Of a DNA stretch of 64,000 bases, positions 18,419 through 26,286 are shown in pieces. Location of the stretch: assembly GCA_038562555.1 (NCBI GenBank), contig JBCFBK010000006.1, positions 1-64,000 on the forward strand. Direction: 5' to 3'. Numbering within the stretch: position 1 is the first letter of the stretch; every line of letters begins with the position of its first letter. Under the pieces are notes generated by a model that worked only from the letters and a program-made list of their open reading frames with translations, was not told the origin of the DNA and ran no database searches. Both the position numbers and the translations under genes were made by a program. The DNA is from JBCFBK01 sp038562555. Its GTDB lineage: Bacteria; Bacteroidota; Bacteroidia; Bacteroidales; Prolixibacteraceae.

Positions 18419-19447
18419 TTAAGGTTTCCAGGAAGTATTTTTGACCCAGTTTACCACGAATTTTGCGTTTTCATAAGGAGTATCCGGCAGGAATCCGTGC
18501 CCCAGGTTAAAAATCCATTTTTGATTTTTATTGTAAAACGGCAGATACTTCTCAAGTTCTGCTGCGATTACCTTTTGTTCCGCGTAAAGTATCCGTGGGT
18601 CGAGATTTCCCTGTAGCCCGATTTCCGGATGAACCAGTTCCCGTGCATGAGTAAGGGGCATTTGCCAGTCGATCCCGACGAAATCGGCCACCTCAGGGGT
18701 TATTTTTCGAAGTCCTGCACCAAATCCTTTTGGGAAAAAAATCAACGGAATTCGTGTTTTTCTGATTTCTTTGCTGATGGTCTCAATGGCAGGCATAAAT
18801 AATTCCAGATACATTTCTTCCGGTATCAGATTCGCATGGGTTTCAAAAAGCTGGAAAGCGTCAACGCCGTGTTCAATCTGTTTTAAGGCATAGTGAACCG
18901 AAAGTTCGGTGATTTTCGCGATCAGCTTTTTTGCTTCAGCCTTGTTCCGGAACAGAAACCTGGTGGCATCGGGGAAACCGGGGGTGGAGCTTATTCCCTG
19001 CATCATATAGCACAGGGTGGTAAGGGGCGCTCCGCAAAAACCGATTAGCGGTATGTTCACCGGCCGGATACGAATAATTTCATCGATAGCCTGATAGATA
19101 TATTCCAGTTTAGCCGGATCCGGTTTGAGTTCATTTGCCGGGTGACTGTACTCTTTTAAAGGATGGGAGAAAACAGGCCCGTGATCCGTAAATTCAGCTT
19201 CCATACCCATCGCTTCAGGAATGACCAAAATGTCTGAAAACAGGATAGCCGCGTCGACCCCAAGGTCATGCACAGGCATAAGTGTCACCCTGGCTGCGAG
19301 GACTGGATCATGCATCAGTTCGCGGAATGAATATTTTTCCTTCAGCTTATTGTAGTTGGGCAGCACCCGCCCGGCCTGACGCATAAACCACACCGGCGGC
19401 CTGCCGGTTGGTTTTCCCTTTATTTTGTCCAGAAAAATAGATTGCAT
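18419..19447 (-). CDS. hemE: Uroporphyrinogen decarboxylase
   Basis: Decarboxylates uroporphyrinogen III to coproporphyrinogen III in the cytoplasm. The 342-residue chain shows the N-terminal signature PPVWFMRQAGRVLPNY (Arg and Asp/Arg substrate contacts), the middle SDILVIPEAMG and the C-terminal NLGHGFLPDTPYENA. It is the last gene of the leftward hem operon, 41 bases after hemL. The operon supplies this enzyme's substrate through hemA, C, D, B and L. Genes for later steps (hemN/hemG/hemH) are not in the window. Confidence 0.98.
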   Translation of the reverse strand: MQSIFLDKIKGKPTGRPPVWFMRQAGRVLPNYNKLKEKYSFRELMHDPVLAARVTLMPVHDLGVDAAILFSDILVIPEAMGMEAEFTDHGPVFSHPLKEYSHPANELKPDPAKLEYIYQAIDEIIRIRPVNIPLIGFCGAPLTTLCYMMQGISSTPGFPDATRFLFRNKAEAKKLIAKITELSVHYALKQIEHGVDAFQLFETHANLIPEEMYLELFMPAIETISKEIRKTRIPLIFFPKGFGAGLRKITPEVADFVGIDWQMPLTHARELVHPEIGLQGNLDPRILYAEQKVIAAELEKYLPFYNKNQKWIFNLGHGFLPDTPYENAKFVVNWVKNTSWKP

Positions 19448-19488
19448 AGAAAAACGGTTTATTGGTCGAACTGAAAAATTTGCATAAG

Positions 19489-20781
19489 TTAGGCCAGCAT
19501 AGCCATTGTTTTTTTGCCCGCTTCAATCAACTGATCGATATTTTCATCGGTATGGGCGTCCGAAATAAACAGGCACTCAAATTGCGACGGCGCCAGATAA
19601 ATCCCCTGCTCCAGTGATTTCCGGAAATAAACACCGTACCGTTGCGTATTTGACTTCATGGCCTGGTCAAAATTCTCTACTTTCTGTTCTTCAGTAAAGA
19701 ATAGTGTCATCATCGACCCGATCCGGTTAATCACAGCGGGAATACCCTGCTTTGCCAGGTTGGCTTTCAGTCCAGCCTCAAGGCGCGCGGCTTTTTCTTC
19801 GAGTCGGGCGTAAATTTCGGGCTGCTCAGCAAGGATCCGGAGCATCGTCGTCCCTGCGGCCATGGCCAGCGGGTTTCCCGACAACGTGCCTGCCTGGTAG
19901 ACCGGTCCCTCAGGTGCCAACAGGTTCATAATATCGCTCCGGCCGCCGTAGGCGCCTACGGGCAATCCACCGCCAATGATCTTTCCCAGTGTTGTCAGGT
20001 CCGGCTTAATGCCGAAAATTTCCTGGGCTCCCCCCGGAGAAAGCCGGAATCCGGTAATCACTTCATCAAAGATCAACAGAGAGCCATAGGTGCTGGTCAG
20101 CATTCTCAATCCTTCCAGAAATCCGGGAGTCGGTAATACGACTCCCATGTTCCCGGGCACTACCTCCAGAATGACGGCCGCAATTTCACTTCCACGTTCC
20201 CGAAAAATTTGTTCGACCGAATACAGGTTATTATATTCCGCAGTCAGCGTGTCCCGGGCTGTTGCTTTTGTCACCCCCGGGCTGTCAGGTAATCCGAGTG
20301 TGATCGCTCCCGATCCGGCTTTGATCAGGAAACTGTCGGCATGTCCATGGTAACACCCCGTGAATTTAACGACGAGATCGCGCCCGGTATAAGCCCTGGC
20401 CAGGCGCAGAGCGCTCATGGTGGCCTCCGTTCCTGAATTGACCATCCGAACCTTCTCAACGGAAGGAACCATTTGTGTGATGCGTTCAGCCATTTCGTTT
20501 TCAATCAACGTAGGGGCTCCATAGCTGGTTCCCCGCTCTGCTGCCCGCTGAATGGCTTCGACAATTTCCCGGCGGGCATGCCCGAGGATCAGCGGACCCC
20601 AGGACGCTACAAAATCGAGATACGTATTTCCATCAATATCCTGGATATGGCAACCTTTGGCACTTTGAATAAATATCGGGTCGGCCTGTACACCCTTAAA
20701 CGCACGCACAGGAGAATTTACGCCCCCTGGAATAAGTTGTGTTGCCCGTTTAAAGGCTTGTATGCTGTTAGAGTAATTCAT
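19489..20781 (-). CDS. hemL: Glutamate-1-semialdehyde 2,1-aminomutase
   Basis: PLP-dependent aminomutase making 5-aminolevulinate from glutamate-1-semialdehyde. Of 430 residues, the N-terminus FKRATQLIPGGVNSPVRAF is a family hallmark; the PLP-phosphate loop is MVNSGTEATMSALRLAR; the cofactor Asp is in LIFDEVITGFR; and the Schiff-base Lys is in TTLGKIIGGGLPVGA. It works directly on the HemA product, whose gene is first of the hem enzymes in the operon. The 70 bases between hemB and hemL consist almost entirely of a 7-base-period repeat that forms its presumed leader. Confidence 0.98.
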   Translation of the reverse strand: MNYSNSIQAFKRATQLIPGGVNSPVRAFKGVQADPIFIQSAKGCHIQDIDGNTYLDFVASWGPLILGHARREIVEAIQRAAERGTSYGAPTLIENEMAERITQMVPSVEKVRMVNSGTEATMSALRLARAYTGRDLVVKFTGCYHGHADSFLIKAGSGAITLGLPDSPGVTKATARDTLTAEYNNLYSVEQIFRERGSEIAAVILEVVPGNMGVVLPTPGFLEGLRMLTSTYGSLLIFDEVITGFRLSPGGAQEIFGIKPDLTTLGKIIGGGLPVGAYGGRSDIMNLLAPEGPVYQAGTLSGNPLAMAAGTTMLRILAEQPEIYARLEEKAARLEAGLKANLAKQGIPAVINRIGSMMTLFFTEEQKVENFDQAMKSNTQRYGVYFRKSLEQGIYLAPSQFECLFISDAHTDENIDQLIEAGKKTMAMLA

Positions 20782-20784
20782 GGT

Positions 20785-20847
20785 TATAATTAGTCGTAAG
20801 TAATTAGTCGTAAGTCGTAAGACTTTTATCTTGATACTTGATACTTT
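20785..20847. repeat. Heptanucleotide-period tract in hemB-hemL gap
   Basis: Nine consecutive 7-base units in one unbroken register fill almost the whole gap between two operon genes. AGTCGTA occurs at 20792, 20806 and 20813; variants are TATAATT, AGTAATT, AGACTTT, TATCTTG, ATACTTG and ATACTTT. Neighbouring units differ, but the period holds throughout. On the transcribed minus strand the tract is the untranslated spacer before the hemL start codon. Confidence 0.8.
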
Positions 20848-20851
20848 TTTG

Positions 20852-21844
20852 TCAAACCCTGTTTCCTTTTTTCAGCTCGTTCAGCACAAACTCCTTCGCG
20901 TGATAGGTAATGATCAGGTCAGCACCGGCACGTTTGATGGAGGTGAGGATTTCTTTGATCACCCGTTCTTCGTCGATCCACCCGTTTACTCCGGCAGCCT
21001 TGACCATGGAGAATTCGCCGCTGACGTTATAAGCCACTACAGGAATATTAAACGTATCCCGCACCCGGCTGATAATATCGAGGTAACTCAGGGCTGGCTT
21101 TACCATTACCAGGTCTGCTCCTTCGAGAATATCCTGCTCTACTTCACGTAACGCTTCATTGCTGTTTGCAGGATCCATCTGGTACGTGCTGCGGTCGCCA
21201 AATTTAGGAGCGCTTCCGGCGGCATCGCGGAAAGGGCCGTAAAAGCCGGAGGCATACTTAGCCGAGTAGGCCAGAATGGGCGTGTTTTCAAAGCCGTTTT
21301 TATCAAGTGCCTGGCGGATCGCGCTAACGCGTCCGTCCATCATATCGCTCGGGGCAATGAAATCGGCGCCGGATTTGGCCAGTGTCACCGACTGTGCCGC
21401 CAGGGTCCGGACGGTAGCGTCATTGTGTACGTCGCCACCGACGATAGTCCCGCAATGCCCGTGCGTGGTGTATTCGCAATTGCAGACGTCTGCTATGATA
21501 AGTATCCCGGGTATGGTCGCCTTAAGGGCACGTATTGCTTTGGGAACGATGGCATCGTGACTGCAGGCGACGCTGCCGGTTTCATCTTTGGTTTCAGGAA
21601 TACCGAAAAGCAGAATTTTATCTATCCCGGTCAACGCGACCAGCTCCTTCACCTCTTCCACCAAAAGATCGACCGAAAGCTGGGAATTACCGGGCATTGA
21701 CCGGATCGGATTGCTTATCTGCTCTCCGGGGCATACAAAGTAGGGCATAATCAGGTCATCGCGGTTTACTTCTGTTTCGCGTATCATGTTGCGGATGGCG
21801 GGATTTTTACGTAATCTTCTTAATCGGGTTACCGGATAACTCAT
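20852..21844 (-). CDS. hemB: Porphobilinogen synthase (zinc type)
   Basis: Condenses two 5-aminolevulinate molecules to porphobilinogen. The 330-residue protein has the zinc-site cysteines in DVCNCEYTTHGHCG, indicating the Zn-dependent class, not the Mg/Asp class. Schiff-base lysines lie in AYSAKYASGFYGPFR and in ADLVMVKPALSYLDII. Its ATG overlaps the hemD stop by four bases (21841-21844), a sign of translational coupling. Confidence 0.98.
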   Translation of the reverse strand: MSYPVTRLRRLRKNPAIRNMIRETEVNRDDLIMPYFVCPGEQISNPIRSMPGNSQLSVDLLVEEVKELVALTGIDKILLFGIPETKDETGSVACSHDAIVPKAIRALKATIPGILIIADVCNCEYTTHGHCGTIVGGDVHNDATVRTLAAQSVTLAKSGADFIAPSDMMDGRVSAIRQALDKNGFENTPILAYSAKYASGFYGPFRDAAGSAPKFGDRSTYQMDPANSNEALREVEQDILEGADLVMVKPALSYLDIISRVRDTFNIPVVAYNVSGEFSMVKAAGVNGWIDEERVIKEILTSIKRAGADLIITYHAKEFVLNELKKGNRV

Positions 21845-22602
21845 GGCGTATTGTTTTTAGGATTGTTTTTGTAATAACTGATAATCGTCCGGGCCAGTCC
21901 TCCGTATCCCGGATCGGACGCTGTAGCGAGAGGTTCCATCCGTAGCTCGCGGATCGCAGCAGTGGTCGTCTGTCCGATGCTGAAGATCCGAATGTTTTCC
22001 TTGCCGGGTAAAAGCTTTGCCAGATTGCGAATGGCGGAAGGGCTGCTGACGACCAGAAAGTCATAACAGCCGTCATCGATCCGTTTCATCAATGCGGGGT
22101 CAACTTGACGGGGCATAACGGTTGTATATACATTTATACGCTCAACCGGATGAGTCGTTGAAAGGGTGTTTTCAAGGGTGTCCGGAGCAAGCGTACCCAA
22201 CACAAGCAGAACCGATTTATGCGGATGAATAACCGGAAGCAACTCTTCTGAAAAGTGAACGGCCGTTTTACTGGTGCCTGTGAAGCTAACCGGCAGGTTC
22301 CGGCGGTTGAGGCTGGCAGCCGTACCCGGCCCGAGGGCGGCTATGTGGTTTCCGGAAGCAGCGGTATACTGGTCGAAAAACGGATCAACCGCATTTTTGC
22401 TTGTAAAGACCAGCCAGTCGTAAGTGGCGATGTCCTTTTTTAGTTTGAACGGGATCGGCTCGATTGCGATCATCGGCATGGACAGGACAACAGCGCCGGC
22501 TTCCTGCAGTATTTGGGACAGTTCGTACTGATCGTTCTCAGGATACGTCAGAATGATCGTTGCACCTTTTAATATGTCTTGCTCATTGGTGTTCATTTTC
22601 AA
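21841..22602 (-). CDS. hemD: Uroporphyrinogen-III synthase
   Basis: Cyclises hydroxymethylbilane to uroporphyrinogen III with inversion of ring D. The 253-residue sequence is poorly conserved, as is normal for HemD, but shows the expected two-lobed pattern: DWLVFTSKNAVDPFFD in the first lobe, and YDFLVVSSPSAIRNL with FSIGQTTTAAIRELR in the second. Position supports the call: it overlaps hemC upstream by 4 bases (22599-22602) and hemB downstream by 4 bases. Confidence 0.93.
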   Translation of the reverse strand: MKMNTNEQDILKGATIILTYPENDQYELSQILQEAGAVVLSMPMIAIEPIPFKLKKDIATYDWLVFTSKNAVDPFFDQYTAASGNHIAALGPGTAASLNRRNLPVSFTGTSKTAVHFSEELLPVIHPHKSVLLVLGTLAPDTLENTLSTTHPVERINVYTTVMPRQVDPALMKRIDDGCYDFLVVSSPSAIRNLAKLLPGKENIRIFSIGQTTTAAIRELRMEPLATASDPGYGGLARTIISYYKNNPKNNTP

Positions 22603-23534
22603 TGGTCTGTTCTTCTGATTTCTTCGAGGATAGCCTGTCCGCCGTCATCGATGATTGCCTGTGCCAGTTCTACCGCTTTTTCGGAAGCCTCATCAAGGAG
22701 GCAGTTCGTTGACTTGAGGATGGCCTCCTTGCCGTCAAGCCGGGCAAGGAGGCCTGTAATCCTGAGTGTTTCTCCCTGCTTTTCACAATAACAGCCTACA
22801 GGCACCTGGCATCCTCCTTCGAGCGTGCGCAGGAAGGCCCTTTCTGCCATAGTGATCGTCCAGGTATCTTCATCGGCAATGGCATTAACCAGTGAGAGGA
22901 CGGCGTCGTCATCTTCGCGGATTTCAATGGCCACTGCTCCCTGGCTGACTGCGGGGAGGAACAGGTGCGGGTCAAGAAACCCGGTAATCAGATGCTGATA
23001 ATTTAATCTGATGATACCGGCACCAGCCATGACCAGTGCATCACAATAGCCGTCATTCATTTTTTGAATGCGTGTGTCCACATTTCCGCGAATATCAATA
23101 ATATTCAAGGCTGGGTTAAAGTGCAGCAACTGCGCCTTCCTCCTCAGACTGGATGTTGCTATACGGTCTTTCGCGGTCATTTCGGAAAGCTTTTTTCCTT
23201 CTTTTGAGAGAAGAGCATCACGCACTTCTCCACGCGCGAGCAATCCTCCGATAACCAGCCCTTCGGGTAACTCCGTCGGCAGATCCTTCAAGCTATGAAC
23301 GGCCAGATCGATTTCCCCGGTAAGCAGGGCATTTTCAATCTCTCGGGTAAAAAGTCCTTTATCGCCGATGCTTGAAAGAGAAACGTCGAGTATGACATCT
23401 CCTTTTGTTTTGATTACCTTTTTCTCAAAGGCTAATTCCGGAAAGGAAGCCGCCAGGGCAGCTCTGACTTGTTCGGCCTGCCAGAGGGCCAATTTGCTGC
23501 CCCTTGTTCCGATGGTTATGGTTTTACTGATCAT
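22599..23534 (-). CDS. hemC: Hydroxymethylbilane synthase
   Basis: Polymerises four porphobilinogens on a covalent dipyrromethane cofactor. Among 311 residues: N-terminal GTRGSKLALWQAEQV, the catalytic Asp region LAVHSLKDLPTELP, Arg-rich TSSLRRKAQL, and the cofactor-attachment Cys242 in LEGGCQVPVGCYCE. It overlaps hemD by four bases and follows hemA after 77 bases that contain a GC-rich inverted repeat. Confidence 0.98.
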   Translation of the reverse strand: MISKTITIGTRGSKLALWQAEQVRAALAASFPELAFEKKVIKTKGDVILDVSLSSIGDKGLFTREIENALLTGEIDLAVHSLKDLPTELPEGLVIGGLLARGEVRDALLSKEGKKLSEMTAKDRIATSSLRRKAQLLHFNPALNIIDIRGNVDTRIQKMNDGYCDALVMAGAGIIRLNYQHLITGFLDPHLFLPAVSQGAVAIEIREDDDAVLSLVNAIADEDTWTITMAERAFLRTLEGGCQVPVGCYCEKQGETLRITGLLARLDGKEAILKSTNCLLDEASEKAVELAQAIIDDGGQAILEEIRRTDH

Positions 23535-23573
23535 GATCGTTGGTCTTTTTTGTCTTCAAGAGCCGCTTTCGTT

Positions 23574-23611
23574 CCATCCGGCTATTCTTTCCGGTATTTG
23601 CGTCCGGATGG
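23574..23611 (-). promoter_or_regulatory. Inverted repeat between hemA and hemC
   Basis: Perfect 8-bp arms CCATCCGG (23574-23581) and CCGGATGG (23604-23611) with a 22-base loop abut the hemA stop codon. The repeat is absent from the other hem junctions. It could act in mRNA processing or partial termination after hemA; this is inference. Confidence 0.45.
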
Positions 23612-24853
23612 TTATCTTTCCTGAACGGATGAAAAAAGATCGCTGACCACTTTCACATATTCGGTTGCGCGGCCATTGTTGCTGATCACTTTTAATCTTT
23701 TTATCAGCGAGTTGACTAATTTTTCGGAGGTATGTCTGCTGTATTTTTCCAACTCAGGATATTCTTCCGGTGATACCGATTTTTTCAGAATAGCTAACTC
23801 ATTGCTGTTTATCTGGTTAATGGCTGATATGATGTTTTGGATAGCAGGAGAAAGATCCAGAACGCTCAGCCAATCAGAAAATTCGGATACCTTTTCATCA
23901 ATAATAGCCTCAGCAATTGACACATACGTTTGTTTTTTTTCCTGATTGCCGGCCACCACTTCTTCCAGATCATCCACATTCAGTAAAGATATACCGGGAA
24001 TAGCTGAAATGTCAGGATGAATGTTCCGGGGAACTCCAAGATCGATCATCATGCGCGGGTGTCCGTTCAAATAGGGCATCAGCCGTTTAGTATCGATTAA
24101 CGGGTGTTTACAGGAAACGGAACTGACGATGATTTCGGCCTCATGAACGCCCTGCATTAATTTTGAGAACGGGAGTGATGTTCCCTGGTAGCGGCGGGCC
24201 AATTCTTCGGCTTTGGCTGCAGTCCGGTTTGTGACGGTTATATATTGGCACCCTTTTTTATGAAGGTTTTTGATGACCAGTTCGCCGGTTTCTCCCGCTC
24301 CGACTAATAGGATCTTCTTTTGCTTCAGGTTGGCGAACTCTTTGCTGCATTTTTCAACGGCTGCATAACTCACCGAAAAGGCACCTGTGCTCATGGCCGT
24401 TCTGGTCCTGACCAGTTTTCCTGTTTCAAGGGCTTTGCTGAAAAGGCGTTTAAAAATTTTGCCGATCGTTTTATTTTCTTTAGCCAGATGAAATGCTTCC
24501 TTTACCTGCGAAACGATCTGATATTCGCCAAGAACCATCGAATCGAGGCTCGACACCACACGAAACAGGTGCCTGACGGCTTCATCGTGCTGATACCGGT
24601 AAAAATAGTCAGTTGTTTCATTATCAATTCCTAAACTTCTGTGGATAATGCTAAATGCACCGGAAGAGCAGCAGTTTGCTGCTTTAAAGTAAATTTCGGT
24701 GCGGTTGCAGGTTGACAGAAGGACCAGCTCATCAATATGGGGACTGGCCGAGATCTGACGGGCCAGTTTTATATTTTCCTCATTGCTAAGGGAAAATTTT
24801 TCACGTATATCTACGGGTGCTGACTTGTGGCTTAAGCCGATTACTCCAATCAT
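23612..24853 (-). CDS. hemA: Glutamyl-tRNA reductase
   Basis: NADPH-dependent first committed enzyme of the C5 tetrapyrrole pathway, reducing Glu-tRNA to glutamate-1-semialdehyde. Of 413 residues: the N-terminal catalytic domain has the nucleophile Cys in LLSTCNRTEIY, the NADPH domain has LVGAGETGELVIKNL, and the C-terminal dimerisation helices extend to the end. MIGVIGLSHKSAPVDIREKF is a standard N-terminus. It is the first enzyme gene of the hem operon, 60 bases after a small membrane protein, and the usual control point of the pathway. Confidence 0.98.
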   Translation of the reverse strand: MIGVIGLSHKSAPVDIREKFSLSNEENIKLARQISASPHIDELVLLSTCNRTEIYFKAANCCSSGAFSIIHRSLGIDNETTDYFYRYQHDEAVRHLFRVVSSLDSMVLGEYQIVSQVKEAFHLAKENKTIGKIFKRLFSKALETGKLVRTRTAMSTGAFSVSYAAVEKCSKEFANLKQKKILLVGAGETGELVIKNLHKKGCQYITVTNRTAAKAEELARRYQGTSLPFSKLMQGVHEAEIIVSSVSCKHPLIDTKRLMPYLNGHPRMMIDLGVPRNIHPDISAIPGISLLNVDDLEEVVAGNQEKKQTYVSIAEAIIDEKVSEFSDWLSVLDLSPAIQNIISAINQINSNELAILKKSVSPEEYPELEKYSRHTSEKLVNSLIKRLKVISNNGRATEYVKVVSDLFSSVQER

Positions 24854-24913
24854 GATTGTCTATAAAATGAAACTTTAACAGGTTGTAAATCCATGTGTTT
24901 CAAACACACGATA

Positions 24914-25288
24914 TCACGAAACACACCTATCAGGAGGAGATAATCCGAAATAACAATCAACATAGCCGGCGAGCCGGACACCGGAGTCCCGGCAGACGAC
25001 CTGCTCCTCATTTTCAATATAGGGAAACAGGAACCCGGGAAAAGCGAGTGAAGCATTTTCTTCGATGCCTTGATCCTGCAGGCGGTCAGGGTGGGCACGG
25101 AAATAAAAAAGACCTTCCGGAGCCGCTGCTTCAGTTTCTGTGGTGGCCAAACGAATGTGATGATTGTCTGCAGGTTCTTTTTCGGCTTTACGCATCATTT
25201 CCGCTCCCGCTTCCAGCGTGAAAGCGACCAGTACCCCGATCATCAGGAAGTACGGTAACAATGGTCCTGCTATTCCTAAAAAAAACAT
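24914..25288 (-). CDS. Small membrane protein leading the hem operon
   Basis: A 124-residue protein with one N-terminal membrane helix (GPLLPYFLMIGVLVAFTL, about residues 8-25), then a soluble acidic tail with the lone Cys residues VVCRDSG, DCYFG and DRCVS. I chose the ATG at 25288, giving MFFLGIAGPLL; the longer frame to 25378 adds implausible sequence. It ends 60 bases before hemA on the same strand and lies between the candidate operator at 25446 and hemA, so it is probably the first gene of the transcript. I do not recognise a named family. A role in haem synthesis is inferred only from position. Confidence 0.65.
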   Translation of the reverse strand: MFFLGIAGPLLPYFLMIGVLVAFTLEAGAEMMRKAEKEPADNHHIRLATTETEAAAPEGLFYFRAHPDRLQDQGIEENASLAFPGFLFPYIENEEQVVCRDSGVRLAGYVDCYFGLSPPDRCVS

Positions 25289-25425
25289 GCTTATGTTTAT
25301 GTCAGCAAAATTAATATTAAAAAGACAAACGTCCTTTTTCAGGAACTTCAAATGTAGAAATTTTAACGCTCCCTTCAAAATGTTCAGGTCCGTTCTCCGT
25401 TAAGACAACCAACAAGTGGTTCAAC

Positions 25426-25466
25426 TTACGAATAAAAAACAATATTTTACGAATATAGTTCGTAAA
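25426..25466 (-). promoter_or_regulatory. Palindromic operator candidate upstream of hem operon
   Basis: A perfect palindrome, arms TTTACGAA (25446-25453) and TTCGTAAA (25459-25466) with a 5-base centre, plus a repeat of TTACGAATA at 25426-25434, exactly 21 bases (two helical turns) from the same string at 25447-25455. It lies about 160 bases before the first gene of the hem operon, between that gene and the terminator of the gene upstream. Symmetry and spacing suggest a dimeric transcription factor site with a second half-site. Confidence 0.6.
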
Positions 25467-25483
25467 GCCGGTTGTTTTTGTTT

Positions 25484-25522
25484 AAACAGAAGCGGCAGCC
25501 GTAAGGATTACCGCTTCTGTTT
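25484..25522 (-). terminator. Terminator after phosphosulfolactate synthase gene
   Basis: Perfect 12-bp stem AAACAGAAGCGG (25484-25495) and complement (25511-25522) with a 15-base loop, immediately past the stop of the leftward gene; the minus strand continues with TTTAAACAAAAAC. It separates that gene from the hem operon promoter. Confidence 0.8.
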
Positions 25523-25524
25523 AT

Positions 25525-26283
25525 TCAGGGTAAAAAGTTCAGCAGGGTATCACCGCGCAGACCCAGACGAAGTGTTTCCAATGCAATTACTTCATTACTG
25601 GCAATGTTTCCGAGATTCACATTCGATCCAAGGAGTTTGATAAACCAGACCTGCTGGCTTTTCAGGGGAGCTTCCCATAAAATATCGTCTGCATTGATGT
25701 GTTTGCGGATATCCAGGACCAGGGTCGAATTTGTAGATCCGTCTTCATTGTAAATGCCGATATTGCCGCTTTCCCGTGCTTCAGCAATCACTTTCCAGGC
25801 GCCGGCCCGAAGTTCAGTCTGCATCCAGGAAACCCATTCTTCATTCGAAATTTCCTTGCCTTTTAATTTTGTTCCCACTTCTGAAAGAATGACAAAATCT
25901 TTCGAAAGGCTCTCAATATACTGACACTTTTTATCGTGTTCAATGGGGAGGACACCATCTGATATTTCTGCGGTATCAACGCCGCTGTCAGCGAGGAATT
26001 TCCGGTATTCATCGAACATATCGCGGGCGATAAATGCTTCAAAAAGTGTTCCCCCAAAATAGGGGATCATACCCGCACGTTTATAAATTTTAATTTTTTC
26101 CTTCAGGTGGGGCGTTAAAAGCCCGGTTCCAAAGCCGAGCTTTAAAAGGTCGGTATATTCGGCCGATACATCACAGAAGTTTTCGGTCTCCCGCAAACTC
26201 AATCCCTTGTCCATGACCATTGTAAGTCCTGATTGTCTTGGTTTGCCAGGCCTTTCCGGGATAAAAGGCAGATTAAAATTCAT
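25525..26283 (-). CDS. Phosphosulfolactate synthase homologue (ComA family)
   Basis: A 252-residue TIM-barrel protein of the ComA family, which adds sulfite to phosphoenolpyruvate to form (2R)-phospho-3-sulfolactate, first step of coenzyme M synthesis in methanogens. Recognisable segments are RQSGLTMVMDKGLS, DLLKLGFGTGLL, IPYFGGTLFEAFI, ISDGVLPIEHDKK, VILSEVGTKLKG and LIVEAR-like KVIAEARESGNIGIY with IWEAP-like ILWEAPLKSQQ. Bacteroidota do not make coenzyme M, so the real product is uncertain; sulfonolipid or sulfolactate metabolism are possibilities. It follows the TPR gene after only 3 bases, so the two are surely cotranscribed. Confidence 0.85.
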   Translation of the reverse strand: MNFNLPFIPERPGKPRQSGLTMVMDKGLSLRETENFCDVSAEYTDLLKLGFGTGLLTPHLKEKIKIYKRAGMIPYFGGTLFEAFIARDMFDEYRKFLADSGVDTAEISDGVLPIEHDKKCQYIESLSKDFVILSEVGTKLKGKEISNEEWVSWMQTELRAGAWKVIAEARESGNIGIYNEDGSTNSTLVLDIRKHINADDILWEAPLKSQQVWFIKLLGSNVNLGNIASNEVIALETLRLGLRGDTLLNFLP

Positions 26284-26286
26284 TGT

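Noticed and set aside
20785..20847. Heptamer tract read as a CRISPR array or phase-variation slippage repeat
   Set aside because: Units are 7 bases with no spacers, and they differ from each other; there is no repeat-spacer structure and the tract is not inside a coding start.
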